Shown here: positions 44,503-55,855 of the stretch, piece after piece
Layout of the letters: each line of letters begins with the position of its first letter
Numbering within the stretch: the stretch's first letter is position 1
From: Symbiodinium natans
Taxonomy: Eukaryota > Sar > Dinophyceae > Suessiales > Symbiodiniaceae
Assembly: GCA_905221605.1 (NCBI GenBank)
Contig: CAJNDS010002447.1
Location: 61,942-125,941, forward strand
DNA: 64,000 bases
Direction of reading: 5' to 3'
Program-made: the position numbers and the translations under genes
The notes under the pieces: generated by a model
The model's database searches: none
What the model was told of the DNA's origin: nothing
What the model saw: the letters and a program-made list of their open reading frames with translations, nothing else

Positions 44503-47303
44503 ACCGTCCCCATGGGTGCCTCTCCCAGAACCGGCCACGCCAGCCAGTCGCTGTACCTGCGCAGGGTCTTCAAAGCTGTGGCTTAAACACTAAACTCTAG
44601 GCCCAAAGCCCGTTAACCCCAATCCCTAAACCTGAACGAAACCCAAAAAACCACCCACGACCCGAACCCCCAGCCCCTAAACCCTTATGCATCCGAAACC
44701 CTGACTAAACCCCCCTCAACACCCTCAACTACTGTAAGCCCTGAATCCTCTCTCCCTAAAGCCTAAACCCGAAACCCCCAACCCTAAACCCTAGTAAGCC
44801 CTACCAAGTACTTCCATAGAAAACAGCCTCGGGCCTGGTGAGGGCCTTGGCCTCCACCGCCGGGCGCCAGGGCGCCCACCAGGGCCCTGGCCTTGCAGCG
44901 GGGCTGTTCGGGTTTCGGGTTTAGGATTTAAAGCTCAAAGTTTAGGGTTTTAGGGTCTCGGCTCAGGTTGGGCTTGTAGGAATAGGGGGGTTTAGGGGTT
45001 TAGGGTTTAGGGTGTTTCACGGCCAGGGGTCTTTGCGTTTAGGGGGACATAAAGCGGGCAGTGGGGAACAACAAGTGGCCCAGTCGCAATCTTTACCCGT
45101 TTTTGGGGAACCTTATTCCTAAACCCAAAACCAACACCCTAATAGTTTAAGAGACTAACAACAGCAAACAAGGGTGCTTTTACTCTAGAATGGCACATGG
45201 GCTGCCATCCTAAACCTTAAACCCCCTAAACCCCCTGACCCCTCTGAACCCTACGTAGGGTTTAGGAGTTTAGGCGTTCGGATTTAGCCAACTCCTGCCT
45301 CACTCCGTGTCGGCAGTGCCTCTGACCTGACACGATTATTCTTAGCAGTTGCAGTTCGCTTCTTAAGAATCTATCCATCGCATCGCCGAGGTCAATGTCC
45401 TACATGGGTTTAGGGTTTGGGGTTGAGGAGGGAGGGCGAGAGAGGGTGACTCCCCTCAATCCCCGTCGTAGAAGAAGAGAGCGTACAAGAAGGATTCCAT
45501 TATGATCCAAACCATGATGGTTTGGTGCCTTTAGGGGAGACAGCGTCCTCTGATGCAGTGGCACTGCGATTTTAGGTTTCCGGTAGGGTTGACGCTTGCG
45601 CGTTAGCTGCTGAAGTCCCAAATATCCCCACCCTTCCTCCCCCCTCCCCTCCCCTCTGCCCTCCCCCGCAAACGCAGCAAAGCAACCAGCCACAAGCTCG
45701 ATCACGGCTTCCTGCAGCAGATTGGGACCTTACGGGTGGGTTTCGGGTGGAAGCTTGTACGGAAAGAACACAGCCCTGCGGCCAGAAATGAGAATATTCG
45801 ACAATTATCTTATATAATTGCTGTATGGGGAGGCGTTTGCTGCTGCAGATGTCGGATGTTGCGATGCCAGTGGTGGTCCCAGTTGAACATCCTGAACCCG
45901 GGCACAGCCTCGTCGCATCTGACTTTGCCGGGCTCCGTTAGTCGCCTGCCAGAGGCGTTCAAGGCTCTCGGGCATAGGGTGTAGAGTTCAGGGCTTAGGA
46001 TTCATAGACCTGTGAGCTTCTTCGTACCATCTGAAACATCTTCCAACATGAGCTCCTCTTACACACACAGATGGGCATTCTCCACACACGCGTACCCTTT
46101 CTCCACCCCCAAATGCAAAAGTCCATATTACAGGAACCCCGAAAGGAGGTGCACCATTTTCGGGAAGCCCACAGGAAACAACTTAAAGAGCAAAGCCAAT
46201 AAACAAATTAACCCTCATAAACCCAATAAAGTCCAAAGCGCCTAAACCCTAAACCACTTAAACCCTAGGCCTTGAACGCTAATCCACCTAAACCCGAAAC
46301 CCCCTAGCCCCAAAACCCCGCCTGCGCAAGGCCACAGCGCAGGCGTGCGTCAGCGGAAGAGCCTCGAAGATCCGGTCCAAAAGGTAGTCTTTTGAGGTTT
46401 ATGGGGTTCAGGGTTTAGGGTTAAGGCAAAAGGATTTTGTGGGCAACCGTAAACCCCATGAACCTATGCGAAGTTGCACAAATACGGCGGGGAACGCCCC
46501 CCTCACATACCCCCGAACACTATAGTCCATCATACAGGAAAGCAGTCTCTTCAACCTTGTAAATCCCGAGCCCTCTTTAAACTCATAAATCCACGACTCC
46601 CTTAGACCCCATACATGCTTAACCCTCCTGCACCTTATAAACTGTAACCCCCCTTTAAACGTTAAAAACCTTGCAAGTCCTAGAACCTCGTAAACATCAC
46701 AGACACACCCTTAAACCTCGTAAAACCTTATAAGCATCATATAGTCCCAAGCTCTCTTAAGCCCTCTCTCTCCATAAAAACACTCCTAACCCTCGTAGAG
46801 CTTTACATAGTCCTAAACACCCCTCCCCCAAAACAACCTAAAGCCAAGAGCCTAAACCCTGCGCAGCCAAGGCTGGCGCTTCCAAGCGATACTCGGCGAA
46901 GCAGCGGTCGCCCGGCTGCAGCCCAAGCTCCAGCATGTAGTCTACCTTTTCAGGCTATTGCTTATTTACGCCATTTTCTCGTTGATGGCTATTTATAGAA
47001 ATACATATCTGCAAATATATACATATATACATATATGGATGTTTTTTCTTCTTGGGGGTGTAGGGTTTGGTGGTTTAGGGTTTGGGTTTTGGAGCTATGG
47101 TTGAAATTGAACAAGCAGAAGCAGTGCCTGCTGCTTTTGGGGTTGAGGGGCTTGGGGCTTGAGTTGCGATGTTCGAGCTTCGGTGTGGGTGCAGGCAGGC
47201 CTACATCCGAAGCCCAAAACCTTCACCCGATTCTGGAAGCCCAAGGGATGAGGAATCCACAGCGATGGCGCTTCCTACCAGCGCCTCCAGTGCTAGTTGC
47301 CTA
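44503..47303 (-). CDS. Split minus-strand gene, unknown function
   Basis: Islands in minus-strand order are 47303-47236 (LEALVGSAIAVDSSSLGLPE), 46954-46862 (PEKVDYMLELGLQPGDRCFA, then EYRLEAPALA), 46396-46316 (KDYLLDRIFEALPLTHACAV), 45972-45836 (VRCDEAVPGFRMFNWDHHWH, then RNIRHLQQQ), 45711-45664 (EAVIELVAGCFAAFAG), 45399-45327 (DIDLGDAMDRFLRSELQLLR; AG acceptor, phase-1 GT donor), 44900-44806 (PWRPAVEAKALTRPEAVFYG) and 44585-44503 (ALKTLRRYSDWLAWPVLGEA). Each has GC3-rich codons and sits between telomere-like blocks. I infer one gene from shared strand and character; it could be two. No family recognised. The His/Trp cluster FNWDHHWHRN is its most distinctive feature. Confidence 0.52.
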
Positions 47304-47671
47304 AAACCTAACCCATATACCATCCTAAACCCTAAGCCCTACACCCTAACCCTGCACCCAAACCCAAAACCCTAACCCTAAACCCTAATTAAACCCCAAA
47401 TCCGGGTAGCCTGAACACCGGGCCGGACAAAAGCGCACCCAATAATTCAGGTACCAATTTTGGGTGGCAAAAAGGGGCCCCTAAGGTTGCGGGCTTAGGA
47501 AGCTGAACTCTCGCAGCCCACGATGAACCCTCCTCGAGCCGAGATGTTTAGGGTTTCTGGAGTTGATAGGGCTTGTAGGGTCTCTAGGATTTATAGGGTT
47601 TCGAGGGTCTTTAGGGTTTATGGAGTTTATAGGTTTTATGGCGCTTGCTTGATTTATAGGCTTTATAGGGT

Positions 47672-47920
47672 CTAAGGGATTGGAGCCCAGTATCGGATGT
47701 GCCTCGTAACCCCAGTCACGGCCGTAGAAAGGAAACCTGGGACCGCACCCCAATCTGCAATCTGAGCGTTGAGGGGCCCCAGACTTAGAATCCTAGACTT
47801 ATAGGACGCCCAGCTCCAAGCACACAGTTCACCACTGCGGCTGCGGATATGTGGGACCATGTGCCCTTTGCGGTACCGACAACAAAGACTGTACTCAAGA
47901 CCCCTACAACGTGACCGCAA
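47672..47920 (-). CDS. Open frame, possible exon (minus strand)
   Basis: 83 codons including KGHMVPHIRSRSGELCAWSW and LGPLNAQIADWGAVPGFLST without telomere-like repeat. Ends beside a run of TTTAGGG variants (47545-47690). Confidence 0.38.
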   Translation of the reverse strand: MRSRCRGLEYSLCCRYRKGHMVPHIRSRSGELCAWSWASYKSRILSLGPLNAQIADWGAVPGFLSTAVTGVTRHIRYWAPIP

Positions 47921-48015
47921 TGTCGAACAGCCCGCCCTGTGACTGCTAGGGTTGAGGATTGGGTTCGGTGTTCACAGCTGTTTTAGGATGCGGACAAGGG
48001 TTTGGAGTTTGGATG

Positions 48016-48295
48016 TTGAATGAGCTCCCGCACTTGGCAGCACTTCTACTGACAGGCGGTTCTTAAGGTCAGCCAGGCTGTAGGAGAATATTGCAGCAGA
48101 TTGCAGCAGTCATGCGACAAAGTTCGCGAACTGCAATGCTATGCAGCGTAAGGATTGGCGGTTGGATCATTTCTGCCCCTAAACCCTAAACCCTAATGAC
48201 ATTGAGTAGCGCACCTCGTCTCAGAACCCGTATCTCGGTAGCGCACGCGCGCCGCCTTGCGAGGCAACTGCCATTTCAAGTGCGCGGAGGCACCT
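48016..48295 (-). CDS. Two candidate exons (minus strand)
   Basis: 48295-48195 reads LPRKAARVRYRDTGSETRCA, basic. About 48088-48016 follows a TTCTCCTACAG acceptor and reads LADLKNRLSVEVLPSAGAHS. The first island is also open on the plus strand. Confidence 0.42.
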
Positions 48296-48299
48296 AGGG

Positions 48300-49430
48300 G
48301 GAGGGGGGTTTTAGGGTTTAGGGTTTAGGCCCTGAAAGGGCTTCTGATCCATGTTGTCCCCTTAAACCCTCTGAAAACTCTTCATAAATATGATCCTCCG
48401 TAAACCCGGTAATTAATGGAAAATAAATAAAAGCCCCAACGTCCTAACTAGTGATCCATAGACGTAAATAGGAATCAGAGCTGTGCAAGGTATACGGTCC
48501 TAGCTTTAAGTGCTGAATTTATGGGTGACTGGCAGGCCTTAAGCTGGAATGGAAGTCCATCGAACTCAACAACGCAACAACAGGTTCCCGAAACCCTAGA
48601 CCTTAAATAAACTCTACACCCTCATAATATCTAAACCCTAACCCTAAAACTAACCTTTCTATGCCTTGCGAAGCCCACAAAAGGTTTTGAGCCATCCTTT
48701 TATGCAGGGGATTTAACCGAAACCAGCAGCCCAAGAGCACCTGGATTCATTGAAAACAGCTCCTCACAAAAAACATGTGCAGAAAATACGAAACAACTCA
48801 ACAAACAAAAGGACGAAAGGACTCGAACATGTATCCCCGACCCTCAAGGCCTTGGCTTCTACTGTCCTCGGGCCTCCATTTCAGCCCACAGTCGCTTTCG
48901 CCGAACCTGCCCCACTCTTCGGGTCTCTTCGGGCTTGGGGTCTTAGGGGTTTAGGGTTTAGGGTTTTTAAGGGTTTTGGGGTCTCATTCACGTTTGGAAG
49001 TCGGGTTTGGAATTTAGCATTTTCAGTTTTCGGGTTTAGGCGGCTTAGGGTTTTTGAGGCTGAGGAGCTCTTGAGTTTCGGTGGATTATGGGGTCGAAAC
49101 TTCTGTTCCTGGAGGTTGCCGGGAGGTAGTTCAGGCATTCAGGGTTTACAACCCTACACCCCAAACCGCACATACTCTGAAACACCTAAAGCTTCATGGG
49201 GCTTCAGATGTTGCATAGTTTGGGCCTCCCAGCATCCGCCGGCGGCAGACGCAGTGGCAGCCACTACGAGGCCCTTGGCACGCCAGGGAGCCCCGAACCC
49301 CAAGGCCGAAACCCTAAACTCTTGGAGGGTGCGCTCAGGCTACCAGTCACCCTACAAGACCAACAGCCACCCAATGCTAAGCCACCTGAACCCAAGTAGG
49401 GTTGGGGTGTCGTGTTTTCTTATATATAAA
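48300..49430. other. Telomere-like spacer with weak islands
   Basis: TTTAGGG block at 48310-48330, AT-rich 48400-48500, then 48780-49140 and 49140-49390 mixing repeat with GC-rich open patches (for example SAGGRRSGSHYEALGTPGSP at 49230, plus). None has good splice bounding. Confidence 0.4.
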
Positions 49431-49441
49431 CAGACATACAT

Positions 49442-49827
49442 AAATATATATATATATATGTACATACGTACAAACGTGTGTGTGTGTGTGCGCAGTTGCG
49501 TTCGCATATGCATTTGCAGGTGTATTTGGTTCTGGTCTGTATACTATTACGTCGCGGTAGCTAAGCAGGACTTGGCAAGGGCCTTTTGGGGTTCGAGGTC
49601 CCTTGTCTACCTTTGGGTCCCGACAAAGCTTCATCTTTGGGGGCTTGGTGCAAGGAAAATATGTATTTCAGAGTCTAGGGCTCAGGGATTAGGCTTTTTG
49701 TTTTTTTTGGGCTCGTTGCAGTTCAACGTGTTTCGGGTAATTACCTGAAGGTTCATGGGCAGCTACAAGTAGGGCTACAGAAGCCTCACTTCCAGTCCAA
49801 CTCTTTTTTAATATAAATGTGCGTGTG

Positions 49828-49923
<96 letters not shown>

Positions 49924-49958
49924 TGTGTGCGTGGGTGTGTGTGTGTGTGCGTGCGTGC

Positions 49959-49995
<37 letters not shown>

Positions 49996-50035
49996 TATAC
50001 ATGCATGCACACGCGAGCGCACACCCACACCCACA
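49442..50035. repeat. (TA)n and very long (GT)n/(GC)n microsatellites
   Basis: TA/CATA repeats at 49442-49470, GT at 49477-49490, and a run of GTGTGT and GTGC units from about 49818 to 49992 followed by CACACC units. Purely repeat-derived frames on both strands. Confidence 0.95.
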
Positions 50036-50078
50036 CCCATACGTATTCTGTATATACATATATGATTGTAGAACGTCA

Positions 50079-50208
50079 TGGGGCACATCCCGGCCGGGTC
50101 TTGGGCACATCTTGCGGCGCGACTTTCCACGAAGGCCATGGCTCTTGTCCCTAAAGACTTGGGCTTCACAGGGGCTTGCCCCCGCAAATCCTGCATTGAG
50201 GGTCGATG
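50079..50208 (+). CDS. Possible exon with ATG
   Basis: Reads [20 protein letters not shown], then [20 protein letters not shown]. Follows the microsatellite directly. All three other frames are partly open, so support is modest. Confidence 0.35.
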
Positions 50209-50451
50209 GGGTTTAGGGTGTTTAGTGCAGGCCTACTCTGGGTCCTAGTTAGTTGCTCCCTTGCTTTGCTTGGTGAGGTAGGGTTTATGGGGCCTAGGTA
50301 TTCCTCGTCTTTTACGGTTTAAGGCTTTGCGGGTTGGGGTGCTCTTGTGAGTGTTGCGAGCACTCTTGTTGCGCAAGGCCCCTAGGGCAACGGATGTGCA
50401 TGCCTGAGAGCCATTAACAGCTTGACTGAGCAGCACATGCCATGGCTTAGA

Positions 50452-52152
50452 GCTCAGTGTTTCCCTGGAGTCCTCCAGTGATCATGAAAGGCTCCCGACA
50501 CTCGGATGAAGCCAATGAGTCTAATTACTGTGGACAAGGAAAGGGGCTATGGATTTGTATAAGGGCCTATTATAAGGGTCCGTGAGCAACTGAGGTATCT
50601 GGCAAAAGCCGGCAGACCCTCGTCTAAAACTGACAGTGCTGACTGTTGCTTGGCCTTGTCTGCGGGTATGGCTGAACTTTGTACTTTCTGGCAGCGACCT
50701 CATGCAATTTCAGCTGTGCATCGCCAGCCTCTGTGCTTTCAAAAGCTCCACACGGCTGCCAGAGATTTTGAGGATCTTCCGCGAAGTTCAGTCTTCGGGG
50801 GTCCGCGTGCTCTGTCGTGCAGCGTGCGCGCAGGTTTCCAGTTTACAGCTGCAAGCTGCTCCGCGCGTATCATTACGAGAATGGGCATGTCAGGCGTCAC
50901 GGAAATGAATCTTGCCGTTCCGGTGGTGAATCGCCCGGAGCAGCTCGACGCAAGGGGTGCAGCGCCGCACCGCCCTGCGCTCCCAGGCGTAGGCTGGAAG
51001 CTCCCCGTACCCAGGCGGCTCAAACGGGCCATGCCAGTAGCCGTAGATGCGTAGGACCTCGGCTGAGCCGCCTGCGGGTCGGGCTCCTCCTCAGCTCCTC
51101 AACGGCCCGGCTTCGACGCTGTTCTCGCAAGCGCCCGCAGTTCCATCTTGAGCTCCGGCTCGTAGGAAGGTGCTCCGCTCCACCAAGCGAAGCGCCTGTT
51201 CCTCTTCTAAGTTCTCATCGGCCTTTTGCGGCAGCTTCCCTGCCTTTATTTAGGCCATGGGCCTCCTCTTCCGTGGGGCTGTTGCCACCACGCTGCCTGC
51301 GCTCAAAACAAAACAAACAAACACGTCCGGCTTAGCATCACCGTGCTACACTACACACTTTACACTTTGGCTCCCAAGGACTAAGACCAGAGCTCCTTCT
51401 GCCTGCTGTTGTGCAAACAGCCTCCCGGCTGTGGTGGTGCACTACCACTGCCCAGCCAATAGGCCGGAGGACTTTCTCGCAAGCGCGGGCGAGGGCCGCA
51501 GCAGCTTTCAATGCCACCTGTGGCTGGAGCGGCTTGCAGGATGTCCCTAAGTGCCGCTATCGCTAGTCTTGGTGCACGACTTGCCGCACTTGTACGATGT
51601 CAACTCTTTTTGCCTGTTTGCCACTTTCCCGAAACTCAACTCATGATCCATGTCGGTTTTACGAACTGCTCTACGCTGAGCCCTTGTCCTGTGGTATAAG
51701 GGCCCTTTGCCGTCTTTTCTGCCGTGCACGCGGCACATCCAGACCGGAGCGCAGAGTCACTGAACGCTTGGATCACACCGTCCGAACTTTGGGCATATAT
51801 TCCCTCAGCCCAGCTTCATGGATCATGTGGCAAACAACTCTACCGACTCTACATGTCACGCACGGACACTCTCGAACTTTTGCAGCCTGAATAACCACAT
51901 GCTGCAGAAAGCGATGAACCGGAAGCTCTATGCTCGCAGGCCGGGTAGCTGCAAAAGACTCCCCGGCTTGGCTCAGTCAGTGTCTGTTGTGTACGGTTGC
52001 GTGTCTCTTCCACATTCTCGCGCCTTCACCAATCTTTGTCGTGAAAACGCGCGTCCAGGTCACCTGTGGGCCGGGAACACTGGCTCCTGGCCACAGGCAG
52101 CTGTAACAAAACGAACTATGAAACATAGAGGACAAAATAGTTGGTATTGAGA
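50452..52152. repeat. Long dispersed repeat, copy 2 (about 1.7 kb)
   Basis: Matches 26825-27965 from CAGTGTTTCCCTGGAGTCCT to GCTGTAACAAAACGAACTAT in the same orientation. It differs by an extra segment of about 620 bp (roughly 50785-51410) and lacks the 35-bp tandem duplicate. Copies are about 23.6 kb apart. Confidence 0.85.
50870..51235 (-). CDS. Coding-like segment inside repeat copy 2 (minus strand)
   Basis: Within the copy-2-specific segment the minus strand reads KLPQKADENLEEEQALRLVE, then RSTFLRAGAQDGTAGA (51235-51110). After a frame change it reads VLRIYGYWHGPFEPPGYGEL, then PAYAWERRAVRRCTPCVELL, then RAIHHRNGKIHFRDA and TGA (51057-50890). Good codon bias. Either an exon captured by the repeat or sequence deleted from copy 1. 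Confidence 0.45.
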
Positions 52153-52373
52153 GCTAGTCAGAAGAAGAACGCCGCAAATAATATATATATATATATATAA
52201 CATGTATATCATCAAGGATTCAAAGTGCCCTTGCAACGATACACTGTGCCAGTTGGGTCATGGGCGCCCTATGTAAACTCTCACCCTAAACCCGAAACCA
52301 TCAACCCAAATGGGCCTAGGTCGAAACGGGCTTAGGTCCTGGTTCTCGGCTTTGAGGTGTATAGTGATGTTGC

Positions 52374-52745
52374 GTTTACGTGGCCGAGGGTTTAGCCCTC
52401 AACCTCATGACCCCCTGCCACCTCATCTTTGGTAGGGTGGAAGAAACCGCGGGGAAGTATGCATGACAAAGACCTAGGTCCTTAAACCCCAAACCCCAAA
52501 CCCTAACTCCCCCAATATCAGATGGTGCAGGGAGGGTCCTTTCGACAGCAGGATGAGGACTCACTGAAGTCCCCCTCACAGTTCCTCGACATCGTCGTAA
52601 CAGTCGGAACCTTGCAGGCAACCGCTTAATGTTGGACCCTGTTTAGCAGGAGCCTCCTTAAACACATCAAGTTCGCAGGGCTATTCAGGACACCCTGGCT
52701 GTTTGGGGCGCGCGGTGGGATCCCGAACTAATTCATATCGTCCGG
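52374..52745 (+). CDS. Three exons of an unknown plus-strand gene
   Basis: 52374-52466 reads VYVAEGLALNLMTPCHLIFG, then RVEETAGKYA. 52522-52629 follows an AATATCAG acceptor and reads MVQGGSFRQQDEDSLKSPSQ, then FLDIVVTVGTLQATA. 52689-52745 follows ATTCAG and reads DTLAVWGARWDPELIHIVR with a CGG|GC donor. Each is an island between telomere-like patches. Junction phases between exons were not all resolved. Function unknown. Confidence 0.52.
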
Positions 52746-53159
52746 GCGCCGTAAGAAAATTCCACGCGGCGCGCCTGTAAAATCAATTGCCGGGCAGCAC
52801 GGCCCCTTTTAAACTTACATAAAGTCCTCCCTAGCAAAATCATATAAAACCCGTGAACCGTGTAAACAGAGCGAAAACCAGCTTCGACTGTTCTGGGAAA
52901 AGGGGGCCCACCACACTAAGGGGTGCAGGGTTTTGTGAATTTTGGGTTCAAATGGTCAGATCCTCCTCAACATCACATCCAACACACAGCTTCTTAAAAA
53001 CGGGCGATGCAGCGTTTAGGGGTTTTGCGGTGTTAGGGTGCTGGGGTGTCAGGGTGTAGGGGTTTGGAGCTTTCGGTTTTAGAGTTTTTGGGTTTAGGGC
53101 ACTTCCGCGGCAAGTGCAAGGCACATTCTGTGGCAAGTGCCCCAGAAAAAAAAAAAAAA

Positions 53160-53318
53160 AACCGCCCGTCAAACTTCAACACAGGAAGTGCTCAGAGTTA
53201 TGGGCCTTTTTGGGGGGACCCTTTCAAAATTTCTCAGACTGTGAAGAGCCCTATAGGACCTCCTGGCCCCCAGAGACAAGAAAAGCGGGGGACCAGATTT
53301 ACCCTGACAGGACATTGA
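53160..53318 (+). CDS. Weak open frame
   Basis: Follows an A(17) run and reads NFNTGSAQSYGPFWGDPFKI, then SQTVKSPIGPPGPQRQEK. Splice bounding is unclear. Confidence 0.28.
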   Translation, partial: NRPSNFNTGSAQSYGPFWGDPFKISQTVKSPIGPPGPQRQEKRGTRFTLTGH

Positions 53319-53953
53319 GTTTTACCAGGGATACATGCTTGGGCCATGGTCGCCGTGACCTGGGTCTCTCAGACCCTAAACCCTAGACCCTGAAGCCTAC
53401 ACCCTAGACCCTAAAGCCTAAACCGGGGACCCGGAGTTCAGCTTCTTGGGCTTCCACAAGTTAAAGGGCTCTGTCCTGCCCACTTCAAAGCCTGAAAGCA
53501 CCTTGAACCCCCTGAAGCCGAAGGGTTTCTGCGCGCACCCGAGCGCCCTAAACTTTTTGGGGTTTAGATGTTGTAGGGTTTGGATGCTTTAGGGTTTAGG
53601 GTTTAGGGGGTTGAAGGGAGAGAAGGCCTAACAAACTCAAAGCTCGAAACCCGCTTAGTATACATAAGGGGATCTCAAGAACCTAACTCCCTCTGTTTCC
53701 CTACGAGGAACCAGTAGGTAAATCCCCAGGTCTATGCAGGCCAGGCCTTTTTCCATGCAATCTTTGACTCAGACAGGTCTCCCAGCTCCGAGCAACGCCT
53801 GCAACAACCCTTGGTCTGATTTTGAGTATTCTCATGTGTCGCACAACACGTGCTATCATTTTTTCTACGACTACTTTTCAGCAATTGTCATGAATATTTG
53901 CTTATGTAATGTTTCTTTTGGTTTCTCAAAGGACGAGTTTGGGTTCCAAGGCG

Positions 53954-55012
53954 TTAGCCCAGCTGGCTCGAGTTCAACTGAAGCTCCACCATGCTCATCA
54001 TTAACATGACCCATGCAAACCCGTCATTGGGGACATGTGCCAGGGTCGCGCGATAGGACCGAATGGCTTGCCGGACACTTCGCCCCCCACACTCGCCGAA
54101 GTAATAGCAATGGCCAATCTCATAGGCCGGGGCAGCTGCAACGCGTGCATGGCCTTGTCCTGCCTGCCGCAGGGCTTTCTCGACTGACCTCCTGAAATGC
54201 TTCAGGGCTTGCCGCCTTTCCTTGCGGGAGGGCGTGGCACCGTATCCGCTGCGAAGCAGATCCGCCAGGTAAAACTCCTGCAAGGAATCACCAAGGAAGT
54301 TCCAACCGGGGAGGCGATCAAGATCATACATCTCGGACACCGACTGTCGCAGTTCTGGCTGTGCTTTGCGCCACTGTTGCAGGGCTTCTTTCGCTATCTC
54401 CCCGGCCCGGGGCATGTTTTCGCGAGTGACGAAGCCCTCGATCACCGCCGTCAGATCCTGGGCATTTTGGAAGCCCTCTGCAGATTATGTTCCGAACAAG
54501 GGGAACTCTCAAAATAGGAGGTTTAGGCTGTAGAGTTGAGGGTTGGGTGTTGAGGACACAAGGGCAAATGAACCAAAGTTTTCCAAAGTCCTGCCTAGGA
54601 TCTGGGTCATGGACTCGCGCGCAGAAGCAGTCCACATTCGTGAGGAATCCGCCCTGCCAGCGCTGCCGATACATTGGATGGAACCAGCCGTGACTCACGG
54701 GAATCAGAAACCGATCTTGGATGAGGAAGCACGCGTACCCAAACTGCCACAGGTAGTTCAGGGTGTCCAGCAGATCCACCTGCCAGAGGTTGCTCCTTCT
54801 TTCTGTCCTATAGCCCCCTCGTAGCAGTAGCTGCAACAAGTAGCTTGTGATCCCATCTACCAGCCAAGCTCCCCCCCTCCCCTGATAAGGCCAAGATAAC
54901 TCTTGCGCAAGCCCTATTTGGACATGAAGCTACGCTGTAGGGTACAGTGTTTCAAGGGACTGCCTTTCAACTTTACGGCGGATACCTTGATCGCCAGAAC
55001 AGCATCAAACAT
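53954..55012 (-). CDS. Three-exon protein with TPR-like C-terminus
   Basis: Exons 55012-54986 (MFDAVLAIK), 54929-54558 and 54475-53954 join in phase 0 through introns of 56 and 82 bp with GT donors and AG acceptors, giving 306 residues. Exon 2 reads DGITSYLLQLLLRGGYRTER, then LLDTLNYLWQFGYACFLIQD, aromatic and hydrophobic. Exon 3 is helical (ENMPRAGEIAKEALQQWRKA, LPGWNFLGDSLQEFYLADLL) and ends with a stretch that fits a TPR helix pair (AYEIGHCYYFGECGGRSVRQ, then AIRSYRATLAHVPNDGFAW). The second intron consists of telomere-like repeat. The start is the first in-frame ATG after a CGCTTTTTTGTGAAG tract that could serve trans-splicing. A GA donor at 54592 is an alternative end for exon 2. No named family recognised. 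Confidence 0.63.
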
Positions 55013-55089
55013 AACGCTTCACAAAAAAGCGCAGTGCCGCAACGATTAACATACCTAAACATCACACCCTCAGAACCGTAAGTACAAAA

Positions 55090-55850
55090 GCCTGAACCCA
55101 AGAAATACAATGAAATCCGACAGCCAACAAGAGCACAAGAAATGGAACCCTAAACCCTTTGCCCCAAACCCCAAGCGGAAAACAAGCCGGCTGCAACGCG
55201 AGGATCTGAGGTATGTGGCTGTTGGGTTTCGGGCTTGGAGCTTTAGTTTAGGGTGTAGGGTTTGTAGGGTTTTGGGTTTAGGTACCCTGAACCCATAACC
55301 CCTGAACCCTGCATCCCCTTTCAGAACCTGACTCAAGAATGCTCTTCAACACTCCACAAGCTGCAGAAAGCCCTTTGTATGACAAAAGATCTTTCCTACT
55401 CCTTAAGCCCCTAAGCCCAAAACCCCAAACCCTAAACCCAAACTCCTAAACCCTTTGTTTGGGGGCTTTATGAGTGCACAGCCCTACAAGGGGGTGCACT
55501 CTTTGGTTTCAACGGGCTTGTAGGGGACCCCAAGCCCTAAAAATGGAATAAGGGCCTGCTCTGGGTCCTGACCCTAAACCCTAAGCCCTAAACCCTAAAC
55601 CCTAAAAACCATACAAACCCTATAAGCCTATAAACCCTATAAACCCCATAAACCCCAGAAACCCTACAAACCCCATAAACCTATAAACCCAACTAATGTT
55701 CTAGGGTCCATCATAGAGGCTGTCCGCCTGGTCGCGTCTGCTTGCCTGCCTTGGTAGCCAAGTAACCATCGGATAATAAGGGTACCCTTTCTGGGCTGGC
55801 TACTTTATAAGGGAACCTTGAACCAAAAAAGGGTAACAGGGTGCCACTGG
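55090..55850. other. Telomere-like spacer
   Basis: Mostly CCCTAAA blocks (55390-55450, 55570-55690). 55752-55815 is a diverged copy of 56497-56560. It may contain the unseen C-terminal exon(s) of the methyltransferase gene. Confidence 0.45.
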
Positions 55851-55855
55851 GTCAC

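Noticed and set aside
48750-49748. The longest open frame in the window, 332 codons on the plus strand
   Set aside because: It translates straight through TTTAGGG-type repeat (Gly-Phe-Arg-Val patterns) and TA/GT microsatellites (Tyr-Ile, Val-Cys runs). No uniform codon bias or domain.
49689-50216. His/Thr-rich and Cys/Val-rich frames up to 136 codons
   Set aside because: GT/GC microsatellite artefacts.
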